Notes: generated by a model from the letters alone, not told the origin. 64,000 bases of DNA from Enterococcus sp. BWR-S5 (GCF_016745255.1 NZ_JADOEQ010000019.1:1-64000), one strand, 5' to 3'. Shown: positions 25,310 through 34,691, counted from the stretch's first letter. A program made the numbers and translations.

Positions 25310-25890
25310 ATTCTAAAAGACTCTGACTTCGCTGATATCCCTAGGATCATAGCGAATTTCAACACTTTCACTTACAAAAGCGGCCAAATGTGTATGAACA
25401 TATTTTAAGCCAAATAAATGAATGCCATCGGAATGAACAACCCGTTCTTTCTTTACCCTAAGCAGTAATATTTTTAGATATATTTTGGATTATCTTTCTA
25501 ACTTGATAATAGGACGGCAAAGGGAATTCATTCGATATACACCAAGTACAAACTTTTCTATGAATCTAAGCGACTGATATATTTTTATTCTTAATGGCTA
25601 TCTGTTTAGTTACCCTTTGAACTTCTTCGGACATTTTCTTGGCTCGGAAATCATTCCTTTCTTTCCTGATTAATCCTGCCAATCCATTTCTCCGGTACGC
25701 AGCTACCCACATTCGAAGAGTACAAATAGATATCTGAGTATCAATAGAAATCTTAATAAGTAGGAAGGCTTTTTTCTAAATACGGTTGGATTGTGTGAAA
25801 TTTCTCCATCGCTGATAATCTTTGTTGTTCTGAATAATGCGTTAATAATTCTTTCGACTGAATAATAATCACCCCCTTTCTCAGAATCAT
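25310..25890 (-). pseudogene. Tn552-like DDE transposase, decayed
   Basis: Fragments include MEKFHTIQPYLEK, then in another frame TLRMWVAAYRRNGLAGLIRK (N-terminal HTH part), IHRKVCTWCISNEFPLPSYY, and finally DGIHLFGLKYVHTHLAAFVS and EIRYDPRDISEVRVF from the C-terminal Mu-C-type domain. The catalytic core between these parts is deleted. It lies between the ATPase relic and the divergent resolvase, the Tn552 gene order. Confidence 0.75.
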
Positions 25891-25904
25891 TTTTTCATAA
25901 GTAG

Positions 25905-26013
25905 AAAAAAATGTCTAATTAGGGTACACCATAATCACACAAGTGATAGTCATTGATTTTACTGCTTTCTAATTGTATGATTAGGGTGTGTGATAAACAG
26001 CTAGAAAAGAGGA
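25905..26013. promoter_or_regulatory. Possible resolution site and resolvase promoter
   Basis: The interval between the transposase relic and the resolvase has two related segments, ATTAGGGTACACCATAATCA and GATTAGGGTGTGTGAT, about 70 bp apart. Repeated sites here would fit a res site bound by the adjacent resolvase. This is a visual assignment only. Confidence 0.4.
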
Positions 26014-26019
26014 GATTTT

Positions 26020-26628
26020 TTGAAGGTTGCCTATGCGAGAGTTTCATCAATCGAGCAAAGTTTGGAAAGACAAATTCAAGAGTTTGAAAAACTTGGTGCA
26101 GAGAAAATATTTATAGAGAAAAAATCTGGAGCAACAGTCGAGCAGCGTCCAATTTTTAAAGAAGCATTAGATTTTGTGAGAGAGTCTGATATTTTTATGG
26201 TAGAAGCAATTGATCGGCTGGGTAGAAATTATGATGAAATTATTCAGACTGTCAATTTACTAAAAAATAAAAATGTTCGACTGATAATCACGAGTCTTCC
26301 TATTATGGCCGAAGCAATTGGCAACCCATTACTCGATCGCTTTATCAAAGATTTGATTATTCAGATTTTAGCAATGATTGCAGAGCAAGAAAGAACGGAG
26401 TCTAAACGAAGGCAGGCTCAAGGAATCAAGATTGCAAAGGAACGAGGAATTTATAAAGGCCGTCCTAAATTATATTCAGAGACAGCTAGAGACCCACAAA
26501 AAAGAGCAATCTATCGCCAAGTAGTAGAAAATTTATCAACCGATGTTTCTATTTCAGAAATAGCCAAAGAATTTGGAATCACTAGACAAACTGTTTATCG
26601 AATAAAAAAAGAACTAGAGAATAAATGA
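26020..26628 (+). CDS. Serine resolvase/invertase
   Basis: 202 aa with a TTG start preceded by AGAGGAG. The catalytic serine is in [17 protein letters not shown], followed by [14 protein letters not shown] and [20 protein letters not shown], and a C-terminal HTH ([20 protein letters not shown]). Complete and intact, in contrast to the transposition genes beside it. In a Tn552-like element it would resolve cointegrates at a res site just upstream. It may persist as a multimer resolution function. Confidence 0.92.
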   Translation: MKVAYARVSSIEQSLERQIQEFEKLGAEKIFIEKKSGATVEQRPIFKEALDFVRESDIFMVEAIDRLGRNYDEIIQTVNLLKNKNVRLIITSLPIMAEAIGNPLLDRFIKDLIIQILAMIAEQERTESKRRQAQGIKIAKERGIYKGRPKLYSETARDPQKRAIYRQVVENLSTDVSISEIAKEFGITRQTVYRIKKELENK

Positions 26629-26645
26629 AATTCTCTAGTTCTTTT
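26606..26645 (+). terminator. Terminator of the resolvase
   Basis: GAACTAGAGAAT and ATTCTCTAGTTC form a 12-bp stem around the stop codon, followed by TTTTT. Confidence 0.85.
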
Positions 26646-26653
26646 TAAGAGTG

Positions 26654-26848
26654 TTAAACTTTAATTAATTCATACGGATCAAAATTGGAAGCTTCTTTAT
26701 TTGCGTCAGTTTCAGTAGTAAATACTGTTGCAGCTTCTTTGGTAGAAACGGTTAGGTTAATAGGCCCTTGTTTCTCTACCAATAATTTCTTAGTTTCTGT
26801 ATTCTGTACGAAAAATATTAGTGAAGATTGATGCTTAAAACTGTGCAA
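26654..26848 (-). CDS. Short hypothetical ORF, possible fragment
   Basis: 64 codons (SLIFFVQNTETKKLLVEKQG ... EASNFDPYELIKV). Protein-like, but without a clear ribosome site and with 5' sequence that continues as protein-like codons (LHSFKHQS). It could be the end of a phage or plasmid gene. No family recognised. Confidence 0.3.
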   Translation of the reverse strand: MHSFKHQSSLIFFVQNTETKKLLVEKQGPINLTVSTKEAATVFTTETDANKEASNFDPYELIKV

Positions 26849-26999
26849 CTTATCTCTAAAAGTTACAGAGCCATCTAGTTTTGTTGCAGTTTACCGAATG
26901 CGATACAATCGGTTTATGTCACATTCAATCCAGTTATTATTTTTAATCATACTGACTAATTTTAGCTGCGATCATTTCTTTCGGAGTATCCGGATAACA

Positions 27000-27285
27000 C
27001 AGGAGTATCAACCCTTAAACAATCTAATGCCAATGATTCCCCAACCTTCAATTTTTGTGTTGTCACTGTTTGAAAATTAGTCAAAACTTTATGATAGGGA
27101 ACATCTTTAATTAGAACAAAATTACTAAAATCATTGGTTCCACTATTGAACTCTCTTCACAACTGATTATATTCATCTCATGGACGTTTAGTGTTCGGAA
27201 TTTTCTCCGGAGTCACATTCTCTAATGTATAATAATCTCCTTTGTACTTACTTCGATCGAAACCATTACCTATCTGAAGAAAAAC
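27000..27285 (-). pseudogene. Relic of an HNH-tipped LXG toxin
   Basis: Read on the minus strand: KYKGDYYTLENVTPEKIPNT, KRP-stop-DEYNQL, then after a deletion GTNDFSNFVLIKDVPYHKVL and KVGESLALD. These match successive parts of the tip of the toxin at 11613 (GRYKKKFHSLDNIE, KRPRAEYNQL, GTNDFSNLLLI, ENQSMTLD). The HNH core is deleted and two stops interrupt. It shows that a second toxin of this type once existed here. Confidence 0.75.
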
Positions 27286-27328
27286 TATTTAACTTTACTC
27301 CAACAAGTAAACGAAGTAAATAAACAAA

Positions 27329-27378
27329 AATCAGACATCTCATACTTTAATCTAGGTATGGGGTGTCTGATTTTTTCT
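27329..27378. terminator. Terminator of the surface operon
   Basis: AAAATCAGACA and TGTCTGATTTT form an 11-bp outer stem, with an inner CATAC/GTATG pairing. T-rich on both strands. On the minus strand it closes the operon ending with yfhO at 27409. Confidence 0.8.
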
Positions 27379-27408
27379 TATATGTTGTACTTAAAACCGA
27401 GCTGATGA

Positions 27409-30345
27409 CTAGTCCTTAGGAGAGTCTTCTGATTTTTTTATCCTCGTTGTGTCAAAATCAAAAGAAAACGGATCTTCTTCCTTTTGAGAAAATGAAAAAG
27501 TAGTGACTAAGGATTCTTGCTTCTGCTTAGTTTTTCCTTCTGCTCCATCCAGTCTTTCGTTTGGCTCGCTTGTTTCTTCGACAGTCAATTCTTTTGGAGC
27601 CTCTTGTATTTCTTCAGAAGTTAACTGTTCATCTAGGCGGTTTAATTTCTGAGTACACTCTCCCATTGGCTCTGCGGATACATCACGCATCCATTGCGGC
27701 TCTTCGCGATGCTTTTTTCTCAACCAGAAAATAATTGCTAAAAATAGCAAAACACTACCGCCGGCAAGCCAAAGTCCAAGTCTCATACCATAAGGGAAAT
27801 AAACCAGCTCAACAGTATATTTTCCAGCTACTAATGGAATCGTCAAAAAAGCGTCCTTGAAGGTCGGAATTTCAACCTCCTCTCCATCGACATAGGCCTT
27901 CCATCCTTTATCATACGGAATCGTCGTCATTAACACTTGGTCTTCTTTTAAATCAACAGAAGCTGAAGCATGACGCCCATTCACTTCGATGTCTACTCCT
28001 TTTTCCTGTATCTTTTCCAATGTAGAAACAAATTTCTCCGTGTCCATTAACGCTGCATCAGGCTTTAACAGAACAACAGCCTTTTCTTCATCTTCAGGTC
28101 TGCTATAGGTAAAGGTCAGCTTCACTTGTACAGTCTGCGCCTCTTCATAATAGCCTAGAGAAATGTACTGCCCCACTCGTCCAAATGTCCACGAGTGTGT
28201 CGTCCCCTTGACCTCTGCCTTCATATTCGGCGCGCCGGTTACACTATCCGCTTCCGCCTGATAAATGGTTAGATACGCCTGCTGTTTTGCAGGAACCTTG
28301 ACTTCATAGGTGATTTCCATTGGCTCAGCGATATCTTCCCTGGTATAGGTAACAACCTCTACATTATTTTCTTCTAATATTTGGGAATCAAAGTCAGTAT
28401 TCTTACTGTCAACCACCTCTGCATCGGTGAAGGTAAACATCGATTCATTCTCATCCTGACCAGCTAAGTGGTTAATCAGCTTTGTCTGATTCTCTACAGC
28501 ACCTTCTTGATAAATCCAGTCATCCGTCAATATCCCTAAAGGCAGCACATAATCATTCTCATACAACATATATTTCCCACTAGTCTGTACTGCATGATAG
28601 CCAAACTTCAACGAATCATCTTGTTTAGATAGGTTATATTTCACACCAAGCAAGCTATCCATCAATAATGTGTTATTGGCATACAGTATGTTGAGGTTGG
28701 TTCCTTTTGATCGGAAGCCCAACTGATCAAGATACTGAGAGGAATGGCGATTACGGATTGATGAAAACATCGAAACTCCGCTATATCCAAATAAAAAAGA
28801 ATCATTCATGGTGATTGGTGTCAGGTTTTCCATTCGATAAAAACTGTCCGGCGTTTCCTCCTTTGTATAATCGACAAGTGTCTCAATATCATCATAGACA
28901 TTTGTTACACCAACATAGTTCGGATAGGTCCAATCATTAAGGATTCCGACAACCAAGCCTGTCGTATTCGCCCATAGCTCGATAATTACAAGCACTACCA
29001 TCAATAGACTGCTCAGCCGTGGGAGCTTCTGCTTCTGGTGCAACCAAAACAGACCCAGCAGACCAAATAATGACATCGTGCTCCACAAAAGACTACTAGT
29101 ATAAAAATATTGGTAATTTTCCTCATTAAAATTCGTATACAACTTTACACCAAGGAAAAGAGCAAATACTGTCACAATAATTGTTGATAGTTTAGAAAAA
29201 TCTTCTTTTGAGTATCTCTCCCAGCCATAGCCTGCCAACATCAACACCACAAAAGAAAAGGTAAAGCTATAACGGAATAAAAACATGTTTGGCGCATGTA
29301 GACCTTGCCACAACAGGTCCAGTGCTTCAATATAGAAGCTGATAAAAATAAAGCCTAAAAGGCTGCCATAGGCTACTTTCATACGTTTCGTGACTTTTTT
29401 CGTTAGGAAAAAGAAAATACACAGTACAAGTGCTGCCGTGCCTGCGTAGATAAATGGAACGGTATCATATTTTGTAGAATCATAGACACCGACCATGTTC
29501 TTGATAAAGATACTCAGAGGTGCTGCCGTTTTTGTGAATAACCGCGTGATTTCCGTCAGGCTTTCTCCATTACTTGTGATATCCAGAATTGTTGGGATAA
29601 TAATTGGCATAGAAGCGCCCCCCGCCACAAAAGAGGTACCTAAATACAGTAAAATGCTTCGCTTGTATGCATTCGGACGAGTAAATAAACGAGCCCAAAA
29701 GTAAAGGAACGAAAAGACACCAATCATGAAGGCAATATAAAAATTGGAAATAAACAATAGAAAATAAAACACAAAGAGCACCGCCGGCTTCTTCAAATCC
29801 ATCAAACGATTGATTCCTAAAATCACCAATGGTAGATACATCAATCCGTCAAACCACATGGTAATTTCAGAATAAGCGACGGAAAAACTCATCAAAGCAT
29901 AACTGATTGCGAGAATTAGTTGTTGCCAACGGCTTATTTTGAACGTTTGTGAAGCATAGACCCAAAAGCCCAAGCCCAGACACCCGAATTTTAAAAGTGT
30001 CAGATAATACACAAAATAGTCCATATGAATATTTTCAAACAGCAGTGCCAATGGTGTAAACAGGCTATTCAAATAATACGACATGAAGGCGATATTATTC
30101 AGTCCCAACGAAGCATACCAATTGAATAGCAAGCTTTCACCATTGCGCATTAAGTTATTGAAACCACCGAAAAACATCGAATATTGTGAATAAGCATCCG
30201 AGGCCAGAATCGATCGATGCCCTGCTGCCGGGAGTACATCCACTCGATAATAGGCAAGTGCCATAATGACTACCGGAATCAAAAAGCTGAGTCCAGCGTA
30301 CAACAGACCTTTCTGTTTTATAAATGTTGTTACTTTTGATTTCAT
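27409..30345 (-). CDS. yfhO: YfhO family membrane protein
   Basis: 978 aa. A multi-pass N-terminal half (about 12 membrane segments, beginning LLYAGLSFLIPVVIMALAYY, with the family motif LASDAYSQYSMFFGG), an extracellular beta-rich domain (about 560-860), a final membrane helix (LGLWLAGGSVLLFLAIIFWL) and a cytoplasmic acidic tail of about 90 residues that is longer than usual. YfhO-type proteins are GT-C-like transferases implicated in glycosylation of lipoteichoic acid. Here it is the last gene of a WxL surface-protein operon, which suggests it modifies the envelope component that WxL proteins bind, or the proteins themselves. Confidence 0.88.
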   Translation of the reverse strand: MKSKVTTFIKQKGLLYAGLSFLIPVVIMALAYYRVDVLPAAGHRSILASDAYSQYSMFFGGFNNLMRNGESLLFNWYASLGLNNIAFMSYYLNSLFTPLALLFENIHMDYFVYYLTLLKFGCLGLGFWVYASQTFKISRWQQLILAISYALMSFSVAYSEITMWFDGLMYLPLVILGINRLMDLKKPAVLFVFYFLLFISNFYIAFMIGVFSFLYFWARLFTRPNAYKRSILLYLGTSFVAGGASMPIIIPTILDITSNGESLTEITRLFTKTAAPLSIFIKNMVGVYDSTKYDTVPFIYAGTAALVLCIFFFLTKKVTKRMKVAYGSLLGFIFISFYIEALDLLWQGLHAPNMFLFRYSFTFSFVVLMLAGYGWERYSKEDFSKLSTIIVTVFALFLGVKLYTNFNEENYQYFYTSSLLWSTMSLFGLLGLFWLHQKQKLPRLSSLLMVVLVIIELWANTTGLVVGILNDWTYPNYVGVTNVYDDIETLVDYTKEETPDSFYRMENLTPITMNDSFLFGYSGVSMFSSIRNRHSSQYLDQLGFRSKGTNLNILYANNTLLMDSLLGVKYNLSKQDDSLKFGYHAVQTSGKYMLYENDYVLPLGILTDDWIYQEGAVENQTKLINHLAGQDENESMFTFTDAEVVDSKNTDFDSQILEENNVEVVTYTREDIAEPMEITYEVKVPAKQQAYLTIYQAEADSVTGAPNMKAEVKGTTHSWTFGRVGQYISLGYYEEAQTVQVKLTFTYSRPEDEEKAVVLLKPDAALMDTEKFVSTLEKIQEKGVDIEVNGRHASASVDLKEDQVLMTTIPYDKGWKAYVDGEEVEIPTFKDAFLTIPLVAGKYTVELVYFPYGMRLGLWLAGGSVLLFLAIIFWLRKKHREEPQWMRDVSAEPMGECTQKLNRLDEQLTSEEIQEAPKELTVEETSEPNERLDGAEGKTKQKQESLVTTFSFSQKEEDPFSFDFDTTRIKKSEDSPKD

Positions 30346-30370
30346 TCTTCATTCTCCATTTACTTAATGA

Positions 30371-31108
30371 TTAGTGTACAATACCAAAATTACTGAAAGG
30401 ATACACTCGAAAAGATAGCACCCCTTCGATTTGACTTTTTTTAACAAAAGAAAATGCTCGACTATCTGTTGAATGGCGACGGTTATCTCCCACAACGAAA
30501 TAGGAATCCATCGGAATTTTTGTCATCCCCAACAGTTGATTTGACGTTTCATCTGTCAGGTAAAATGACTGTGTACTGTCCGGCAAATTATCAGCATACA
30601 ATAGCTCTGCCGTATCTGCATACTCTGAACCGGCAGAAAACAGATATAGTCTCTTCCCTTGAACATAAAAAGCATCTCCCGGCGTCCCAATGACTCGTTT
30701 GACATAGTTTTCTTCTGGATTTTCTTCCGGAACAAAGGTAATGATGTCGTAGCGATTCGGACTGTCTGTTTTACGGATAACGATTCGCTCTTTATTCGTC
30801 AAAGTAGGTGCCATGGACTCTCCCGATACTTGATGGATCGTGAAGGTCATAAAACACCAGATACCCATACCTATTACCAAAAAGAAAAGAAACCATTCAC
30901 GATAATCTTGAAGTCTTCTTCTAAGTTGGGAGAACTTCTGGAAAAAAGGATGCGATGGCACTTTACCCGCTACCTGTTTCATTTTTTTCGATTGTATGCT
31001 TGACTTCTTTTTCATCGGCCTTTTTTTATACGAATGCTGCTTACTTTTCTTCTTACTTTTACTCCCCGAAGGTCTTTTTGCTCTCATTGTTGTCTGCTCT
31101 TTCTTCAC
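30371..31108 (-). CDS. lepB: Signal peptidase I (catalytic residues present)
   Basis: 245 aa. The N-terminal 60 residues are extremely basic (KRPSGSKSKKKSKQHSYKKR), then one membrane helix (about 76-95). The catalytic Ser is in VSGESMAPTL and the catalytic Lys in NYVKRVIGTPGD; the C-terminal box is VVGDNRRHSTDSR. It removes signal peptides outside the membrane. It follows a second homologue lacking these residues. A dedicated peptidase for the WxL and sorted proteins of this operon is likely. Confidence 0.92.
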   Translation of the reverse strand: MKKEQTTMRAKRPSGSKSKKKSKQHSYKKRPMKKKSSIQSKKMKQVAGKVPSHPFFQKFSQLRRRLQDYREWFLFFLVIGMGIWCFMTFTIHQVSGESMAPTLTNKERIVIRKTDSPNRYDIITFVPEENPEENYVKRVIGTPGDAFYVQGKRLYLFSAGSEYADTAELLYADNLPDSTQSFYLTDETSNQLLGMTKIPMDSYFVVGDNRRHSTDSRAFSFVKKSQIEGVLSFRVYPFSNFGIVH

Positions 31109-31243
31109 TCTGTCCTCATCCTAAATTTTGTCATATGTATCGTTTGGAGCACGCATAGGTCGGATAGGAATCGTCAAACCAGAAGAAACACTGAGCAGTT
31201 GCTCTTTTTCCTTGTTCTTTCAAGCGCTTAGACTTTTTTTACA

Positions 31244-31969
31244 TCAAAAAATCAGCTCGACGGTTCCTATCATTTCTTTTTCTGAAACCAGTCCGTACTC
31301 CCGACTGTCGACAGAAAAAACGCGATTATCTCCCAATACTAAATAATAACCTCGAGGAATCACACCATTTTCTGTGCCCTGTATCTCTCCAAGAAACAGA
31401 TTTTCTGTCAGTGTATACCCGCCATCTTGTGCAGCCAAAAGCTGACTGCCTAAAAAACGTTCTACTTTTTCTTCTCCGTTGATATATAGACACTCATCCT
31501 TATACTCCACTCGCTCGCCAGGAAGTCCAATGACTCGACGGATTGTCTTCATCCCATCGTTACGCTGGGGCACTTCAAAGTACACCAGTGAGAAGCGCTT
31601 TATTTTCCCCTGCCGATAAACCATGGTTCTCGTCCCATCCTGTAATGTAGGGCTCATCGCATAGCCTCCTGCTTCCGGAAATACAACAAGAAAACGAAAA
31701 ACCGGAAATAAAAGAACGACAAATATAAACAACACAAGCGTCAGCTCTACAAGAACATTCTTGAAAGATAGCCAACGCTTTTTCTCACCCTTTTTTCTCG
31801 CTTGCCTTTTCCTTTTTCCATGACTAAGCGTCGCTTTTCGTTTCTTCTTACGATTCGCAGGCAGCCTTCGTTTTTGTTTTGCAGAAGATGGAGCTGCCTG
31901 TTTTTTCTTTCCAGAGGTTTTTTTAGGTTTTCGCTCGCCCCTAATTGTTGTCTGCTTTTTTTGCTTCAT
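31244..31969 (-). CDS. Signal peptidase I homologue lacking catalytic dyad
   Basis: 241 aa, same layout as its neighbour: a basic N-terminus (KKQTTIRGERKPKKTSGKKK), one membrane helix (about 70-92) and the S26 fold with the box VLGDNRVFSVDSR. Where active enzymes have G-D-S-M-x-P-T, this protein has GYAMSPTLQDG, so the catalytic Ser is Ala. Where they have the catalytic Lys in (V/I)KR(V/I)IGLPG, it has TIRRVIGLPGE, so Lys is Arg. It should be inactive as a peptidase. A chaperone or scaffold role, as proposed for SipA-like proteins in streptococcal pilus loci, is plausible. Confidence 0.88.
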   Translation of the reverse strand: MKQKKQTTIRGERKPKKTSGKKKQAAPSSAKQKRRLPANRKKKRKATLSHGKRKRQARKKGEKKRWLSFKNVLVELTLVLFIFVVLLFPVFRFLVVFPEAGGYAMSPTLQDGTRTMVYRQGKIKRFSLVYFEVPQRNDGMKTIRRVIGLPGERVEYKDECLYINGEEKVERFLGSQLLAAQDGGYTLTENLFLGEIQGTENGVIPRGYYLVLGDNRVFSVDSREYGLVSEKEMIGTVELIF

Positions 31970-31986
31970 TCGCCGAACAACCCCTC

Positions 31987-32658
31987 TTAGTTATCTTGTT
32001 TTAAGGAAGATTCATCAATCCGAAAATGCTCGAAGGCATTTTTTTGATGTGCTTTGGTCTTTTCGATGTCTCCTCTATATTCCTCTATCGATTCTGGATT
32101 TTGAATACTTTCCTCTGTCACCGAGGTCAGCACCAGTCCCAGCTCCTTCATGGATTGATACAAACGGTTTAATAGAAGATAACCGTCTTTTGACAGCCGT
32201 CCATCCGGTGTTGATGCACCGTAGCTTGCCAAGCGTGCAGAAAGATCATAGACCGTTCCCTGCACACGCTTTGGACTATCGGTTGTTGCTGCTTCATCCA
32301 GCTGCTCCTCAATCTTGGTCATTAAGAAGTACCCCTGTACTAAAGCTTCCTTATCCTTTTCAGCAAGGTTTGTCATCTGATAATACTTAGCATAGTAACC
32401 GCCTCCGCCACAGATACCTCCCAATAATAAGAATAGGATTGAGAGCTTGATATATCTTTTTTTCTGAGCTTCAATTTTCTTGATCTGGCTTGCCCATTTT
32501 CTTCGGTTCTTCTTTTTTTTCGGCCGTCTTTTTTTCAAGGCAGACAGTTTGCGACCTGTGAAGAAAAAGCCAACCAGATAGGCAAGGAGAAGCGCAAGGA
32601 AAATCACTGTTGCCGCAATCAATCCGATTAGCAGCCAATCCAGCATTTCCAATCCCAT
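31987..32658 (-). CDS. Membrane protein of the WxL locus, unknown
   Basis: 223 aa. Two membrane helices (LLIGLIAATVIFLALLLAYL near the start, and LSILFLLLGGICGGGGYYAK at about 72-91) flank a very basic cytoplasmic loop (KKRRPKKKKNRRKW). The C-terminal 130 residues are an extracytoplasmic helical acidic domain. Unknown family. Position between the WxL-interacting protein and the two signal peptidase homologues suggests a part in secretion or anchoring of the operon's products. Confidence 0.75.
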   Translation of the reverse strand: MGLEMLDWLLIGLIAATVIFLALLLAYLVGFFFTGRKLSALKKRRPKKKKNRRKWASQIKKIEAQKKRYIKLSILFLLLGGICGGGGYYAKYYQMTNLAEKDKEALVQGYFLMTKIEEQLDEAATTDSPKRVQGTVYDLSARLASYGASTPDGRLSKDGYLLLNRLYQSMKELGLVLTSVTEESIQNPESIEEYRGDIEKTKAHQKNAFEHFRIDESSLKQDN

Positions 32659-32693
32659 AACATATTTCTCCCTTCCTCAGTCATCAACTGAAC

Positions 32694-33809
32694 CTATTTT
32701 TTCTTCTCTGTTTTCTTTTTGTTCTTCACTTGTTTTGATTTCTTCTTGCCGCCTTTTTTCTTTCGAATAAAATGAACAATTAGGAAAATCACAAGCAAGA
32801 CACCCAGTACACCTCCGGCAATCATGGCAATCAACTGCCAATTCAAGCCTGGCTCCTGTACCAGTGTTAAGTCCTGCGCATTGAATTTTTCAGCCTCTTC
32901 ATCAGTTACTGTAAAGGCTTCATCCCACTCCCAAAGACCGCCTTTTCCACTTTTCACAGTGATTTTCGCTCGATAATCCCCTGGAACCATCGCTTCACCA
33001 TTCAGTTCTACCGGAAAATCGATCATCGTGTTTGGTGCCATCCGCATTTGTGATTTCTTCGTATCATAAAGAACTGCTTCGCTGCCTTCTTTGGTAATTT
33101 GTACCTCTACCGTCATGTCATCCACATAGATTGGCTGGATATTTGAAAAATTGATCATGAATGCGCTCCGGTAGTTGGATGTCGCAGGATACACTTTATT
33201 GAACTGCATATCTTCCGGTATATTTTCTATGTCAGTCGACTCCTGTTGGGTTAAGAGCATTCCCACCAGATAAGCAATTTTATTGACGACCATCGTATCT
33301 GTTTCTTCTTCCTGTCCTTTGCGCATCAAACGGATACCACCTGAAATATAGCCTTCAAACGAAGTTTCGGGCATCTTGATTACAAGATCCAGCATCTTTT
33401 CTTCACCCGGTGCAAGAATGACTTCTTCCGGAGCGGAAACGACCTCTTCAAAAGGGAATTTCAACGAAGCGTCATTGTCAATTTTGTTTGGTCCGTATTC
33501 GATGACGCCACCGCCATTGGTTACTGCACCATTCAACGCTACTTCTATTGCCACTTCGACGGCACTTGGATTCGTGAGTCGAATCTGAACCGTCTGTTCC
33601 TGTCCGGGAGACAGTTTCAAATTATAATAACCAACAGATGGATCGACTTGGTTTTCCGGCTGAATGACTTCATAGCTAAATGTCGACCCACTTTCTGTCA
33701 TTTCTTCTGATGCGCTTCCTGTTTCTTCTGCTGCTCCTACTAGTGGTGCTGCAACAAATAAGCTGATTATGTATAGAAATACTAAACTGAATTTATATCG
33801 TTTATTCAC
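32694..33809 (-). CDS. WxL-interacting protein (DUF916-DUF3324)
   Basis: 371 aa. A signal peptide (FLYIISLFVAAPLVGAAEE), the DUF916 domain (SVGYYNLKLSPGQEQTVQIR ... ), the DUF3324 domain (about 190-310), a membrane helix (IAMIAGGVLGVLLVIFLIV) and a long Lys-rich cytoplasmic tail. Proteins of this type bind WxL-domain proteins and peptidoglycan and tether them at the surface. The gene follows the 256-aa WxL gene across a strong hairpin. Confidence 0.93.
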   Translation of the reverse strand: MNKRYKFSLVFLYIISLFVAAPLVGAAEETGSASEEMTESGSTFSYEVIQPENQVDPSVGYYNLKLSPGQEQTVQIRLTNPSAVEVAIEVALNGAVTNGGGVIEYGPNKIDNDASLKFPFEEVVSAPEEVILAPGEEKMLDLVIKMPETSFEGYISGGIRLMRKGQEEETDTMVVNKIAYLVGMLLTQQESTDIENIPEDMQFNKVYPATSNYRSAFMINFSNIQPIYVDDMTVEVQITKEGSEAVLYDTKKSQMRMAPNTMIDFPVELNGEAMVPGDYRAKITVKSGKGGLWEWDEAFTVTDEEAEKFNAQDLTLVQEPGLNWQLIAMIAGGVLGVLLVIFLIVHFIRKKKGGKKKSKQVKNKKKTEKKK

Positions 33810-33835
33810 TGTATCTATCCTCTCTTCACTGTAAA

Positions 33836-33866
33836 CAAGAAATCACCGAAACCGGTGATTTCTTGA
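33836..33866 (-). terminator. Intergenic hairpin between WxL and WxLIP genes
   Basis: A perfect 12-bp stem (AAGAAATCACCG / CGGTGATTTCTT) with a 4-nt loop and TTGTTTAC after it on the minus strand. It could be a partial terminator giving more WxL protein than anchor protein, or an mRNA stabiliser. Confidence 0.65.
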
Positions 33867-33887
33867 CGCATAAAATCGCTTTGACTA

Positions 33888-34658
33888 TTAGATAGTATCT
33901 GAAAGTGTCCAAGTGATTTCTGCAGTGTATGTTCCTTTAACGATTTTAGTGTTCGCTGGTACGCTTAATGTGATTGCATCCATTTTTCCATCAACGATTT
34001 GGTTATACTCACCAAACATCACGTCGAACAAGCCGTAACCTTTTCCTGCTTCGTTTTGAATAACAACGTCTTTTGAAGCTCCATCAGGAGTCAATGAGAA
34101 CACACCACTGTTTCCAAGAACCGCTTGACTTGGCAAAGTATCAGCATTTGTCGTTGTAGTCAATCGTGTATTTTTGTAGTTCAATGTTCCACCTAATGCA
34201 GTAGTACCATTCATGAACTCACCAGTCATCGCTGCAGTAAGCTTGTAATCGTTGTTCAGTCCATCTTCTGCACGATAGTCACGGAAACGTACAAAGTGAG
34301 GCATTTCAAATGTGCCTGTTCCATCCAATTTATCCGCTGTATAAGCTTTTACAGGCCATGTTTTTGCTGCTGTATCAGTAGCAACTAAATCATGCTTGTC
34401 AAAATCCATTGACGTGATAACACGTAATTGTAACTCTTCAGTGCCTGTGATTACATCTGATGAATCGATAGAGATATAAGGTTCACTTGTATCTGGTGGT
34501 GAAGTGATTTCGCCTGTTTCATTTTCATCGATTGTTTGTGTAAATTCGATTTTACCTGTTCCTTTTTCTGGAGCCGCCTTTGTTTCTGATGCTACTGCCA
34601 AGCCTAGACCTAGAGCGGCCAGCAAAGCTGCTGAAGCTAATTTGTAAGTTGATTTCAT
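33888..34658 (-). CDS. WxL domain surface protein (256 aa)
   Basis: 256 aa. Signal peptide (ASAALLAALGLGLAVASETK), short Pro/Asp linker, and a WxL domain ending with TYTAEITWTLSDTI, the second WxL motif; the first is the degenerate TWPVKA. WxL domains bind the cell wall non-covalently with DUF916 partners. Site GGAGGAAA. It is the paralogue of the next gene (262 aa) and probably forms surface complexes with the large adhesin. Confidence 0.93.
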   Translation of the reverse strand: MKSTYKLASAALLAALGLGLAVASETKAAPEKGTGKIEFTQTIDENETGEITSPPDTSEPYISIDSSDVITGTEELQLRVITSMDFDKHDLVATDTAAKTWPVKAYTADKLDGTGTFEMPHFVRFRDYRAEDGLNNDYKLTAAMTGEFMNGTTALGGTLNYKNTRLTTTTNADTLPSQAVLGNSGVFSLTPDGASKDVVIQNEAGKGYGLFDVMFGEYNQIVDGKMDAITLSVPANTKIVKGTYTAEITWTLSDTI

Positions 34659-34691
34659 TTGTGTTTCCTCCTAATAATATGTGTGTTTTAT

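Noticed and set aside
30454-31346. Several + strand ORFs opposite the signal peptidase genes
   Set aside because: They are antisense to conserved S26 motifs and have no ribosome sites.
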